From NCBI RefSeq assembly GCF_000263855.1, contig NZ_AJWX01000023.1, positions 42,031 through 106,030 of the forward strand: a stretch of DNA of 64,000 nucleotides, read 5' to 3'. Source of the stretch: Pseudomonas sp. M47T1. GTDB lineage: Bacteria; Pseudomonadota; Gammaproteobacteria; Pseudomonadales; Pseudomonadaceae. The notes under the pieces are model-generated. The model saw only the letters and a list, made by a program, of their open reading frames with translations. It was not told the DNA's origin and did not search any database. Shown here in pieces: positions 36,380-46,000 of this stretch. How positions within the stretch are numbered: the stretch's first letter is position 1; each line of letters begins with the position of its first letter. The position numbers were made by a program, and so were the translations under genes.

Positions 36380-37486
36380 ATGACCACATTCACGAGTACC
36401 CCACGCGCCGACGGCTTCCACATGCCAGCCGAATGGGCCCCGCAAACCCAGGTATGGATGGTGTGGCCAGAGCGCCCGGACAACTGGCGCCTGGGTGGCA
36501 AGCCTGTGCAGGCTGCCCACGTGGTGCTGGCCAAGGCCATCGCCCGTTTCGAGCCTGTCACCGTTGCCGTTTCCGCCGGCCAGTACGACAACGCCCGTGC
36601 CCGCCTGGACGCGCCGAACATTCGCGTGGTGGAAATCAGCAACGACGACGCCTGGGTGCGTGACACCGGGCCTACCTTCGTCATCAACGACCAGGGTGAA
36701 GTGCGTGGCGTGGACTGGGGCTTCAACGCCTGGGGCGGCTTTGACGGTGGGCTGTATTCGCCGTGGAACCGCGACGAGCAACTGGCCAGCAAGGTCATGG
36801 AAATCGAGCGTTGCGGCCGTTACCACACCGAGGGCTTCGTGCTGGAAGGCGGCTCCATTCATGTGGATGGTGAAGGCACCTTGGTAACCACCGAGGAATG
36901 CCTGCTGAACCGCAACCGCAACCCGCACCTTAGCCGTGAAGAAATTGAAGCCGTGCTGCGCGATCACCTGGCCGTGGACACCATTGTCTGGCTGCCCGAT
37001 GGCCTGTTCAACGACGAGACCGACGGCCACGTCGACAACTTCTGTTGTTACGTTCGCCCAGGTGAAGTGTTACTGGCCTGGACCGATGATTCCAACGACC
37101 CCAACTACGCACGCTGCCGGGCAGCCATGAACGTATTGGCAAACACCAAGGATGCGCGCGGCCGCACCTTTGTGGTGCATAAGATGCCCATTCCCGGCCC
37201 ATTGTATGCAACTGCTGAAGAATGCGATGGCGTCGATCCAGTAGCGGGCACCCAAGAGCGCAACCCTTCAGTGCGCCTGGCGGGCTCCTACGTCAACTTC
37301 CTGATCGTCAATGGCGGCATCATCGCGCCTAGCTTCGATGACCCCAAAGATGCCGAGGCAAAAGTGATTTTGCAGGGCATCTTCCCCGATCATGAAGTCA
37401 TCATGATCCCTGGGCGCGAGCTGCTATTAGGCGGCGGCAACATTCATTGCCTCACTCAGCAGCAGCCTGCACCGCGCAAAGCCTGA
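36380..37486 (+). CDS. aguA: Agmatine deiminase
   Basis: A protein of 368 residues that converts agmatine to N-carbamoylputrescine and ammonia, on the arginine decarboxylase route to putrescine. The catalytic Cys357 sits in GGGNIHC near the C-terminus, as in P. aeruginosa AguA. Guanidine-binding residues lie in NDDAWVRDTGP and DGHVDNF. AGGA precedes the ATG. No aguB is adjacent. A terminator follows. Confidence 0.97.
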   Translation: MTTFTSTPRADGFHMPAEWAPQTQVWMVWPERPDNWRLGGKPVQAAHVVLAKAIARFEPVTVAVSAGQYDNARARLDAPNIRVVEISNDDAWVRDTGPTFVINDQGEVRGVDWGFNAWGGFDGGLYSPWNRDEQLASKVMEIERCGRYHTEGFVLEGGSIHVDGEGTLVTTEECLLNRNRNPHLSREEIEAVLRDHLAVDTIVWLPDGLFNDETDGHVDNFCCYVRPGEVLLAWTDDSNDPNYARCRAAMNVLANTKDARGRTFVVHKMPIPGPLYATAEECDGVDPVAGTQERNPSVRLAGSYVNFLIVNGGIIAPSFDDPKDAEAKVILQGIFPDHEVIMIPGRELLLGGGNIHCLTQQQPAPRKA

Positions 37487-37503
37487 TCGAAAGGTCAAAT
37501 GAA

Positions 37504-37529
37504 GAACCCGTCATCTGGCGGGTTTTTTG
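37504..37529 (+). terminator. Rho-independent terminator of aguA
   Basis: AACCCG, loop TCATCTGG, CGGGTTTTTT: a short stem with a T6 run 20 bases after the aguA stop. Confidence 0.85.
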
Positions 37530-37670
37530 TATCTGCGTGGATATGTTGGTATGCCATGGCACACCTTTTGTATCGGTTTCCTCGGCTTAAATGGCGGCAC
37601 GTGTCAATCGTACTGTCATAAAGCGTGGGTAAGTTTGCCGCTCACGGAACCGGGGAAAACAGGTGTCGAT

Positions 37671-37871
37671 ATGAACGCAATCAGTGAGCCGGCTTCGCAC
37701 TCATCGCCCATCACTGCAGAGTCGTTGCAGCGGGTGGCGCAATGGTTGAAATGTAACGGCGGCATCAGGCTACAGAAGCCAGATCCCATTCAGGTACTTA
37801 GTGAGCGTTATCCAGCCGGGCTGCTCAGCCAGGCAGAGCTGGAAGCATTGTTGGGCTCCTTTCACCATTAG
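37671..37871 (+). CDS. Small hypothetical protein
   Basis: 66 residues from the ATG at 37671, with AGG seven bases upstream. It is soluble, with a helical C-terminal half and no signal peptide or cysteine motif. The stretch SLQRVAQWLKCNGGI looks helix-turn-helix-like but is too short to classify. It lies between aguA and the porin gene, each separated by its own signals. Function unknown. Confidence 0.5.
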   Translation: MNAISEPASHSSPITAESLQRVAQWLKCNGGIRLQKPDPIQVLSERYPAGLLSQAELEALLGSFHH

Positions 37872-37935
37872 ATCGGTCGTCACGACGATGCACCATTCAG
37901 AGGCATGGAGCCTCTCCTTCCTTGTTGCGACAATT

Positions 37936-37993
37936 TGGTTATAACCACCGAACTCCTTTGAAATTGACACTTTGGTGGGGCCCCCGCTAGGAT
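37936..37993 (+). promoter_or_regulatory. Porin promoter with palindromic upstream site
   Basis: TTGACA (37964-37969) and TAGGAT (37988-37993) with an 18-base spacer form a good sigma-70 promoter. TGGTTATAACCA (37936-37947), a perfect 12-bp palindrome, lies 16 bases before the -35 box and is a likely regulator site. Transcription would begin near 38000. Confidence 0.65.
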
Positions 37994-38007
37994 TCCGCCC
38001 AACGCCT

Positions 38008-38071
38008 GTGGCTAACAGCCACCTGTCCAGTATTCGATAAGGCCCGCGTTGCATTCCTGCACGTGGGCCTT
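38008..38071 (+). promoter_or_regulatory. Two hairpins in the porin mRNA leader
   Basis: GTGGCT-AAC-AGCCAC (38008-38022) is a 6-bp hairpin. AAGGCCCGCG (38039-38048) pairs with CGTGGGCCTT (38062-38071) in a 10-bp stem with one wobble pair, followed by TGCATTTT. The second is attenuator-like. Both lie within the roughly 130-base leader between the promoter and the porin start. Confidence 0.45.
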
Positions 38072-38133
38072 TGCATTTTGCGTCGGGGAAACGTACTGGG
38101 CGGGGCGTCTTAACCAGCAATAAGGAAAACAAG

Positions 38134-39423
38134 ATGTTGAATTCACGTATCGGTCTGATCGCCTTGGGCCTGATGGGCGCCACTCAGGCAATGGCCAGCG
38201 ATCAAGACGATGCCAAGGGCTTTGTCGAAGACAGCCACCTGTCGGTGTTGGCACGTAACGCCTACATCAACCGTGATTATAAAAACGGTAAAGACGACAA
38301 ATCCGAGTGGGGCCAGGCTTTCATCGGTACTTTCACTTCCGGCTTCACTCAAGGCACCGTGGGCGTGGGCGTTGATGCCTTCGGCCTGTATGCCAAGAAC
38401 CTGGAACAGTCCGACAGCCGCAGTGGCGCTGGCGGTATCGACTTTTTCCGTCAGGGTAACGACGGCTCGCCTGCCAGCGACCTGGCTCGCGCCGGCGCCG
38501 CAGTGAAATTCCGCATCTCCAACACCGTCATCAAGTACGGCGACCAGATGCCGTCGCTGCCGGTACTGAGCTACGACAACAGCCGCCTGCTGCCGGAAAG
38601 CTTCACCGGTACCCTGGTCACCTCCAAGGAAATCGAAGGCCTGGAGCTGAACGTCGGTCACTTCACCGAAGAAGCGCAGAAAAGCGCCGAAGGCCGTGAC
38701 AGCGGTGATCTGAAAAGCCTGAACGTATACGGCGGCAGCTATGCTTTCACCGATCGCTTCAAGGCATCGCTGTATGGCACCACCATCGAAAACGTCGGCA
38801 AGAAACAGTACCTGGGCATGACCTATGTACTGCCGATCCAGAAAGACCAGTCGCTGACCTTTGACTTCAACGGTTACAAGACTGAACTGGACAGCCAGTG
38901 GGCTGACGATAACAGCACAGGCCGCGACAACACCATCTGGAGCCTGGCGGCTACCTACGCTGTAGGCCCGCACTCGTTCATGGTCGCGCACCAGAGCAGT
39001 ACCGGCAGCACCGGCTACAACTACGGTGGCTACCAGCGCAACGGCGGCGTGGGCGACGGTGGTACGTCCATCTACCTGACCAACTCCTACTGGTCGGACT
39101 TCAACGGTGAAGACGAGCGTTCCTGGCAGTTGGCCTACGGCCTGGACTTCGGTGCCTACGGCATCCCTGGCCTGACCTACAAGTTTGCCTACGTGCGCGG
39201 CGACAACATCACCGCTGGCGACGCCACCGGCGGCACCGAGCGCGAAATCTTCAACCAAGTGCAATACGTAGTTCAGCAAGGTCCGGTCAAAGACCTGACC
39301 GTGCGTGTACGTAGTTCGATCCTGCGTGTATCGGACAACGTCGGTTCCAACAACCCGACGCCGTACAACTTCAGCGGTAACGAGCTGCGCGTGTTCGTCG
39401 ATTACCCCATCAATATTTTCTGA
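38134..39423 (+). CDS. OprD-family outer membrane porin
   Basis: 429 residues from the ATG at 38134 (AAGGAAAA upstream). A signal peptide of about 22 residues ends at AMA. The mature part has the OprD-family opening GFVEDSHLSVLARNAYINRDY and ends in a phenylalanine for BAM recognition. Substrate-specific channels of this family take up amino acids or small acids; closest by eye to the OprE/OprQ branch. It has its own promoter, structured leader and terminator. Confidence 0.92.
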   Translation: MLNSRIGLIALGLMGATQAMASDQDDAKGFVEDSHLSVLARNAYINRDYKNGKDDKSEWGQAFIGTFTSGFTQGTVGVGVDAFGLYAKNLEQSDSRSGAGGIDFFRQGNDGSPASDLARAGAAVKFRISNTVIKYGDQMPSLPVLSYDNSRLLPESFTGTLVTSKEIEGLELNVGHFTEEAQKSAEGRDSGDLKSLNVYGGSYAFTDRFKASLYGTTIENVGKKQYLGMTYVLPIQKDQSLTFDFNGYKTELDSQWADDNSTGRDNTIWSLAATYAVGPHSFMVAHQSSTGSTGYNYGGYQRNGGVGDGGTSIYLTNSYWSDFNGEDERSWQLAYGLDFGAYGIPGLTYKFAYVRGDNITAGDATGGTEREIFNQVQYVVQQGPVKDLTVRVRSSILRVSDNVGSNNPTPYNFSGNELRVFVDYPINIF

Positions 39424-39448
39424 TTGGCCTGACGCACCCTGCGTCACC

Positions 39449-39481
39449 AACAAGCCCCGCGCTCTTGAGCGGGGCTTGTTG
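39449..39481 (+). terminator. Terminator of the porin gene
   Basis: AACAAGCCCCGC, loop, GCGGGGCTTGTT: a strong, nearly perfect stem 25 bases after the porin stop. The right arm ends in TTG rather than a long T-run. Confidence 0.8.
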
Positions 39482-39529
39482 CATCTGCGCTACTATCGAC
39501 GCCTTCTTTCCTACAGGACGTTAACCGTT

Positions 39530-40099
39530 ATGCCGCGACTATTTTGCTGCGCATGGGCCACCAGCCTGCTGTTGGCCATCGCGCTGCCCGCCAACGCCAA
39601 CCCGGTGCTGGCCCTGAGCGCCGCCCAACAGGAAATGGTGGATGGCATGCTCAAGCTCGATGGCCACACGGAGTATCAGAACGTGGCATTCGGCTTCGGT
39701 GTGATGCCCGGCGTGACCACGGCTTACCAAGGCAATGGCACTGACGATGGCGTGCTGATACCGCTGGGTGATGACCGTGAGATTACCGTCAACGCCGGTT
39801 ACGACGCCGCGATGCTGGGCAGCACCAAGGCGCTGATGGACAGCGAACTGTCAGAGGTGGACCCCGGCGGCGTGCAGCGCCAGCCTTTCGTGCTGGACTC
39901 GCAACCGGCCGAGCAGGCGCAGTGGGCTGATGGTCAGTTCGTGCGCCGGGTCATCGTTGAATACCGCAGCACCGGCCCGGACGACGGGGTCAACTACACC
40001 CTGCGCCTGCGCACCGACGCCGCCCACCAGCAGGCCGACGGCCAGGCGTTCGACGCCGTGGTGAAGTCGTTCAAGCACTACCAGATAGAAAACGACTGA
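39530..40099 (+). CDS. Hypothetical exported protein
   Basis: 189 residues from the ATG at 39530, with AGGACG upstream. A signal peptide ends near ANANP (about residue 24). The rest has no motif I recognise; it appears soluble, beta-rich and acidic, and two cysteines lie only in the signal region. It sits between the porin terminator and a repeat element, so it is probably monocistronic. Function unknown. Confidence 0.7.
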   Translation: MPRLFCCAWATSLLLAIALPANANPVLALSAAQQEMVDGMLKLDGHTEYQNVAFGFGVMPGVTTAYQGNGTDDGVLIPLGDDREITVNAGYDAAMLGSTKALMDSELSEVDPGGVQRQPFVLDSQPAEQAQWADGQFVRRVIVEYRSTGPDDGVNYTLRLRTDAAHQQADGQAFDAVVKSFKHYQIEND

Positions 40100-40116
40100 T
40101 CCCTCGCAGGACTCGC

Positions 40117-40186
40117 AGCTGCCGCCAGGCTGCGAAGGCCCGCGCCGCGGGCCCGCGATCTGTACACACAGGACAGTTGCTGCTAC
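40117..40186. repeat. Dispersed intergenic repeat, copy 3
   Basis: AGCTGCCGCCAGGCTGCGAAGG, a GGCCCGCG/CGCGGGCC hairpin, then CGCGATC, as in copies 1 and 2 but with a shortened right part. It lies between convergent genes. Confidence 0.75.
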
Positions 40187-40202
40187 GGGCGGGAAGTGTC
40201 TG

Positions 40203-40649
40203 TTACTGCTCGGTAGGGACGATTTCCACACCGGTGATCTTCCAGCCGTCCTTGTCCTTGCTCAACGTTACGTTAAGCACCTGGCTGTTGTCCTGGGTCG
40301 TGCCCAGCACCACGTTTTCCTGGGCGCTGGCGCCCTTGGTGGCAGTTTCGGTGACCTGGATGTGGGTCAGCCAGCTGTCATCGTAATCCTGCGACTTGAT
40401 GAAGTAGTCCTCGTCCAGCCCATCCTCGCTCTTGGCTTGCTTGTCGATGGACTTGATCAGGCTTTGCGTCACGTATTGCTGCATCTGCTGCGGGTTGTCA
40501 TTGAGCGGCACCTTGTCGTCGCTAAGACGCTTCAAGTACCAGCTATAAAAACTCTGGGTGGTTTGCTGGGCCGATGCAGAGGCATCGGCCATGGCAACGC
40601 AAAGATGAAAACCAGCCACAACGCATAACAGGGAAAGCAGACGCTTCAT
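40203..40649 (-). CDS. DUF3828-type exported protein
   Basis: 148 residues with a signal peptide ending near MADASA (about residue 24). The mature protein (SFYSWYLKRL early, a C-terminal WKITGVEI strand) resembles the DUF3828 family by eye. Such proteins are small periplasmic proteins of unknown role. It converges on the exported protein gene at 39530. Confidence 0.7.
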   Translation of the reverse strand: MKRLLSLLCVVAGFHLCVAMADASASAQQTTQSFYSWYLKRLSDDKVPLNDNPQQMQQYVTQSLIKSIDKQAKSEDGLDEDYFIKSQDYDDSWLTHIQVTETATKGASAQENVVLGTTQDNSQVLNVTLSKDKDGWKITGVEIVPTEQ

Positions 40650-40757
40650 GATCAGTTACCCAACAGATTGAGTGAGGGGTTGACGCAGCAAGGCGCAAAA
40701 ACAAAAACGCATAGTACAGAGACTGGGCAGGGTAGGACCAGTTGCATGGCGCACAAA

Positions 40758-40789
40758 TGAAAACGCCACTCAGGCGAGTGGCGTTTTCA
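40758..40789. terminator. Bidirectional terminator
   Basis: TGAAAACGCCACT, short loop, AGTGGCGTTTTCA is symmetrical, with A-runs on the left and T-runs on the right. It lies just after the TonB-receptor stop (minus strand) and is its likely terminator. Confidence 0.9.
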
Positions 40790-40800
40790 TCAAGCAGCCA

Positions 40801-42987
40801 TCAGTAGTGGAAGTTCAGCGTCACTTGCGCCGAACGCCCCTCTGCCCAAGTGGCGTATATAGGGTACGAAGAGGCGAAGTACTTGCGGTCGAACAGGTTC
40901 TTCAGGTTCAACTGCACGTCCATCGACTTGGAGATTTTGTACGAAGTCATGGCGTCGAATTCCGAGTAGCCCGGGGTCCATTTCTTCGTGGTGGACGACA
41001 CCGACGCGTAGGTCAGGCTGGAGGCTTTCATGCCGGCGCCCACGGTCCACTTCGGATCGATGTCGTAATAGGTCCACAGGGTCAGGTTGTGCTTGGGCAC
41101 CATCACCATCGGCAAGCCTGAAGAAGCCGAGTTGGCCGAACCGGCATCGGTGGTTACCGCGTCCAGGTACGAGTAACCGCCAAACACATGCCAGTTGCTG
41201 GTCAGGTCACCCGCGGCGCCCAGTTCCACACCGCGTACCCGCTGGGAGCCGGCGTTGATCATGCCACCCAGGCCATCGCTGACGCGGGCGTTGGTTTTCT
41301 CGGTTTGGAACACCGCCGAGGTCAGCGACAGGCGCCCGTCCAGCACGTCCCACTTGGCGCCCGCTTCAATGTTGCGGCTGCGCTCTGGCGACAGGTCGCG
41401 GTTGGTGGCGGTCAACTGGTCGGTGCCGCCGCCAAGGCCGCCGTTGGCGCCCGGTGGGTTGGCCGAGGTGCCGTAGGAGGTGTACAGGCTCAGGTTGGTG
41501 ATGGGTTTGTACACCAGGCCTACCTGATAGCTGAACAGGTCGGCGATGTTTTCAAGGTCGGCAGCGCCCGATTGTTCAGCCTGGATGTTGTAGTAATCCA
41601 GGCGCACGCCGGTATTGAGCAACCACTGTTCCGACAGCTTCAGGCTGTCGAAGGCGTAGGCTGAAGCGGTGTTGGTGGTGGTATAGGTCGGCTTGCCCGG
41701 GAAGCTGTCACCGTTGAGGGTAGAGGTGCCGGTCCAGTCTGTGTCCGGGTCCCACTGGCCCACGTAGGTGCAGTTACCCGCCACCGAACAGTTGCCACCG
41801 CTGCGGATGTTGGCACCGGTGCTGTCGGTTACCAGGTAACCCTCGTACTGGCTCTTTTCATGGCTCAGTTCGATACCGGTAGTCACGGTGTTGTCCAGGC
41901 CCAACAGCAACGTGTGGCCGGTCAGCTCGGTCTGGTTGGCCAGGGTGTTGGTGGCGTACTTGCCGCTCTTGGCCTCCAGCAGCAGTTGCTCGGACGTGGC
42001 GTTGACGAACTGCGGGTTGGTGGCGATGTAGTCCAGTGTCGAACGGCCGTAAGTGGTGGTGTTCTTCACCTTCCAGTTGTCGTCCAGCTCGTGCTCGATG
42101 CGCACCTCGCCGGTGTCGGTCTGGCCGCGGCGGTAGTCGCGGTCTTTCAGGCCGTAGAACTGCGAGCGGCTGATTTCCGACGCCGGCGTGCCGCCAGTTG
42201 AACGAAACGGCACGCTGAAGTCCGGCATGTCGTCGGTGGACAGGTGGTAGTAGCTCAGCGTGACGGTGGTCGGCTCGCCCAGGCCGAAGGCTATCGACGG
42301 TGCAATGCCCCAGCGCTTGCTGAACACGTCGGTGCGGCCCGGCTGATCAGCGTCGTGGCCCATCACGTTGAGGCGGAACGCGGTGCTGTCGTCGATGACC
42401 CGGTTCACGTCCAGGGTGGTACGTTTGTAGGAATCGGTACCCATGCCGACGCTGGCGTCGAGGGAGTCTTCCAGCTTCGGCGTCTTGGTCTCTATATCAA
42501 TACTGCCGCCCACCGCACCGCGCCCAGCGTAAACGGAGTCCGGGCCCTTGATCACGCTGATGCGTTCCACGTCGAAGGTCTCACGGTTCTGAACACCGGT
42601 GTCACGCATGCCGTCCACAAAGATCGAGTTGCGCGACTCGAAGCCACGAATCACCGGGCGGTCCGCCGACGGGTTGGCCGCCGCGTCGCCGCCAATGAAG
42701 GTAATGCCCGGCACCGTGCGCAGGGCGTCGGTGAAGGTGGTGGCGCCACTTTTCTTGATCACTTCCTGCGGGATAACCGTGATCGAACGCGGGGTATCGA
42801 TCAGTGGCGCCGTCAGTTTGTAGGACGGCAATTCCTTGGTCTGCGTTTTCGAGTCGGCCGTGGCATCGACGGCGGTCGAGGGCAGGGTAATGCCGGTTGC
42901 ATCGGCGGCGTGCGCGGGCAACGAGGACAGACAGGTAGCCGCGCAGAACAGCGCGGTGTGCAGGCGTGACGGGGTGAAAGTGGACAT
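40801..42987 (-). CDS. TonB-dependent siderophore receptor, catecholate type
   Basis: 728 residues. A signal peptide ends at AHA (about 27). The plug domain (about 55-170) contains TPRSITVIPQEVI and DALRTVPGITF, and the 22-strand barrel ends in LNFHY with the terminal aromatic residue. By eye it is closest to Fiu-type catecholate receptors. No TonB-box signalling extension or adjacent FecIR pair is present, so control is probably by Fur alone. An 11-base G tract lies 14 bases upstream of the start. Confidence 0.9.
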   Translation of the reverse strand: MSTFTPSRLHTALFCAATCLSSLPAHAADATGITLPSTAVDATADSKTQTKELPSYKLTAPLIDTPRSITVIPQEVIKKSGATTFTDALRTVPGITFIGGDAAANPSADRPVIRGFESRNSIFVDGMRDTGVQNRETFDVERISVIKGPDSVYAGRGAVGGSIDIETKTPKLEDSLDASVGMGTDSYKRTTLDVNRVIDDSTAFRLNVMGHDADQPGRTDVFSKRWGIAPSIAFGLGEPTTVTLSYYHLSTDDMPDFSVPFRSTGGTPASEISRSQFYGLKDRDYRRGQTDTGEVRIEHELDDNWKVKNTTTYGRSTLDYIATNPQFVNATSEQLLLEAKSGKYATNTLANQTELTGHTLLLGLDNTVTTGIELSHEKSQYEGYLVTDSTGANIRSGGNCSVAGNCTYVGQWDPDTDWTGTSTLNGDSFPGKPTYTTTNTASAYAFDSLKLSEQWLLNTGVRLDYYNIQAEQSGAADLENIADLFSYQVGLVYKPITNLSLYTSYGTSANPPGANGGLGGGTDQLTATNRDLSPERSRNIEAGAKWDVLDGRLSLTSAVFQTEKTNARVSDGLGGMINAGSQRVRGVELGAAGDLTSNWHVFGGYSYLDAVTTDAGSANSASSGLPMVMVPKHNLTLWTYYDIDPKWTVGAGMKASSLTYASVSSTTKKWTPGYSEFDAMTSYKISKSMDVQLNLKNLFDRKYFASSYPIYATWAEGRSAQVTLNFHY

Positions 42988-43000
42988 GAACTTTCCGCAA

Positions 43001-43011
43001 GGGGGGGGGGG
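43001..43011. repeat. 11-base G/C homopolymer in the TonB-receptor leader
   Basis: Eleven consecutive G on the plus strand (C in the mRNA) at 14-24 bases before the receptor ATG, next to its GGAAAG ribosome site. Tracts of this length are prone to slippage during replication. Confidence 0.9.
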
Positions 43012-43055
43012 CGAGGGAGCGGAAAGATAGAGAGAATGTAACTAAATGTAAATAC

Positions 43056-43078
43056 AACATATTCGTATTATCGTTATT
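43056..43078 (-). promoter_or_regulatory. Weak Fur-box-like sequence upstream of the TonB receptor
   Basis: On the minus strand the run AACGATAATACGAATATG contains one perfect GATAAT hexamer and matches about 10 of 19 positions of the Fur consensus. Position about 70-90 bases before the start is right for an iron-controlled promoter, but the match is weak. Confidence 0.3.
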
Positions 43079-43095
43079 GGTACAAGCGTACCGTA

Positions 43096-46000
43096 TTACC
43101 ATGTCACTTCTACACCGAAGGTGCCTGTCACTTCACGCAAGCGGTCACTATCCAGCTGTTGCGCCCGGCCGACGGAAACGTACAGGTTGGTGGCACGGTT
43201 CACCGCCGCCACAACACCCAGGCTCAAGTCCAATGACGTACCGCCCAAGTCGGTGCCGATAGGCTCATCGCCAAAGGTCGCCTGGTCGCTGCCGTGCCGG
43301 GTGTCCCATACGTTCGCGGCCAGGAAAGGTTGCAGCTTGGCGCCGCTGCCCTGTATCTCGCCATGCACACGGACACCCACGCGGCCGGTCCAGCTCTGGC
43401 GGGTGTTGAACTGCACCGTGGAGTAACTGTCGCGCTGGCTGTCGATGAACAACTGCTGCCAGACCACTTGCGCTTGGGGTTCCACTACCCAGTTGCCTGT
43501 CAGGTGCAGTGGGTAGCCGGCCTCTACAGAGGCCGTTACAGCGTGGCCGTTGGTGTCGATGCCAACGTGGCGTTCGGACGTAGCGCTGCCGTCGAAATGG
43601 GTGCCCATCAGCACGCTGTCCACATACCACTGCGATGGGCCTACATGGGTCCAGTAGGCGCCCAGGCTGGTAGCGTTGGTGCGCGTGCTACCCACGTCCA
43701 GATCGTTCCAGCCCAGCGCCTGGCCTTTGATGTCCCCGCTGAGTGTGGCGTAGCCGAAAAACACGCCGGCCGTATCATTGGCCTGGCGCCACAGGTCCAC
43801 GCCTACCTGGGTACCCCAGATCGAGCCGTCCAGTGACGGGGCTACAGTGCCACCCCAGTTCTTTTCCACATGTTCGCCAAACACCCGGCCCCACACGGCA
43901 GAGTCGCCGCCGTGCGCCGCCAACAGGCTTTGCTGGCCGCGGCGCTCGTCAAAGGTGCCAAGCGTGGTCAGCGCCAGGGCGCGGAAATTCTCCGGTATCA
44001 CGCTGTACACCGGCACTTCCACACGGTAGAGCTGCACGGGTTGCGCAACGAGGGTGGCCACCGCAGGCGCCCCCGGTGTTGTGGCCGGGGTAACGACCCG
44101 GACGATGGCGGGTTGCACCGGCGTGGCGCCTGGATTGGGCGCCACGGGCACAGGCTGGGCCACGGTGGCGATCGGCAACACCGGCGAGCCGGGGGCAGGT
44201 TCAGGTTCAGGTTCAGGTTCAGGCGCCGAGGCGGGTGGCGATACAGGAAAGCTGCGTGCCAGGAGCGGTGGCAACGAGGAGCGCAGGTACCAACTGTCCG
44301 CCGTGCCGCTGCTGACGCCACCCCTGAACAGAACATATTCGTGAGCGCCCGCGGCCACCGGCGCTGCCAGCGTGAATGCGGTGGCTGAACTGCTGGCGCC
44401 ATTTTGCCCGGCTACCACCTGGATACCATCGCTGTAGGTGGCCGCACCAGGCCCTGCGGCATTGGTCACCTGCAAGGCGGTGTTGCCCGATGCCGTGCCA
44501 CCCTTGAGAACAAGACGGTCGGATGCCGAATTATCGCTACCCAGGTACGTATTCAGCGCGATGACGCCGTTCTGGCCAACGTAGTTGCCGGCCACCGTCA
44601 GCGTGTTGCCAACGATGTTGCCGGCCAATTGCACCTGCGCGCTATTGGTCAAATTGCCGTTGACCGTGAAATTGCCCGCAACGCCGTCGCTGAACAGCCC
44701 CAACGCATTCGCCGCTGCCACGCTGCCATTGTTATCCACAGGGCCGGTGACGCTGCCGTAACCACCCAGCGTCGCGCCCTGGGCCACGCTTACCGGGCCA
44801 CCGCCGGACAGCGCCGCTTCGCCGTGCGCCGCATCGCCGACTGCCAGAACGCCTGCCGTCACTTGAGTGCCGCCGGTGAAGGGGCTGTTGGCGGTGAGCA
44901 AGGTAGAACCGCTGCCCGACTGCACCACGTTGCCACTGCCGCTGATGACACCCGAATACGTCAGCGCATCCGCACGGTTGAATACCAACACGCCGTTATT
45001 GCTGACATCACCGACAACAGAGCCACTGCTGCCCCCGTTACCCAGTTGCAAGGTGCCCTGTGCGATGGTGGTACCCCCGGTGTAGGTATTGTTCCCGGTC
45101 ATTATCAGGACGCCAGTCCCGGACTTGGTCAGGCCCCCCTCACCGCTGGCTGCTTGCGCTAACGTGGAGTCGAAGCCCTGAGTGTCTATGGCCCCTCCGG
45201 GCGCCTGGATCACGACCGAACGTGTTGCCGCCAGGTCGAAGCTGCTACCCAATTGCAGGGTTCCCCCGTTGAAGATAATCCCACCGCTGGCGGCACCCAG
45301 GGCGCTGTCGGCCGCCACTGACAGCACGCCCTGATCCAGCGTGGTACCACCCGAATAGGTATTTCCTGTTGCGGCCGAAGGCGCAAGCGTCAGCGTGCCC
45401 GCGCCGTTTTTTTCCACGGCGCCGACACCGCTGAGCAACCCACTGTAGGTGCCGTCATCCGTTTGCTGGAACAGTACCAAGCCGTTATCGGTGACGGTGG
45501 GCGGCAGGCTTTGCGCGCGCGCCTCAAGGGTGCCGGCAGGGTCTACCAACACCCTGCCCGTGTACTGGGCATTGTTGCCGGTCAAGGCCAGCGTCCCCGC
45601 TTGTACTTCGGACACCGTCACCCCGGTTACCGAACCGGTAAGCGTCCAGGTACCCGGGTCGGTCTTGATCAGGCTTTCAAACCCGACCATGTTGCCGGGC
45701 AGCGAAGCCGCGCCATCCCCGCTCAGGTAAATGGTATCGGTACCGGCGCCGCCGCTGAAGTTACCCGTGATGGTCGAACCGGTGTATAGGCGCAGCGTAT
45801 CGTTGCCGCCCGCCAGCAGCAGGTTGCCAATCACCATGCCCTTGTTGGTAAAGTCCAGCGCGCCATTGCCCGAACCGCCAATCACCGTACCCGGTGCTTG
45901 AATGACACCGGTCACGTTATTGACGATGGTGTTCAAGCCACTGGTGTTCTGCGACCAGATAGCCACGGCATTCAGCGCGCGCACCGTGCCGTTATTGATC

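Noticed and set aside
44196..44223. CAGGTT tandem repeat as a phase-variation switch
   Set aside because: Unit length is a multiple of three, so copy changes keep the frame and cannot switch the gene off.
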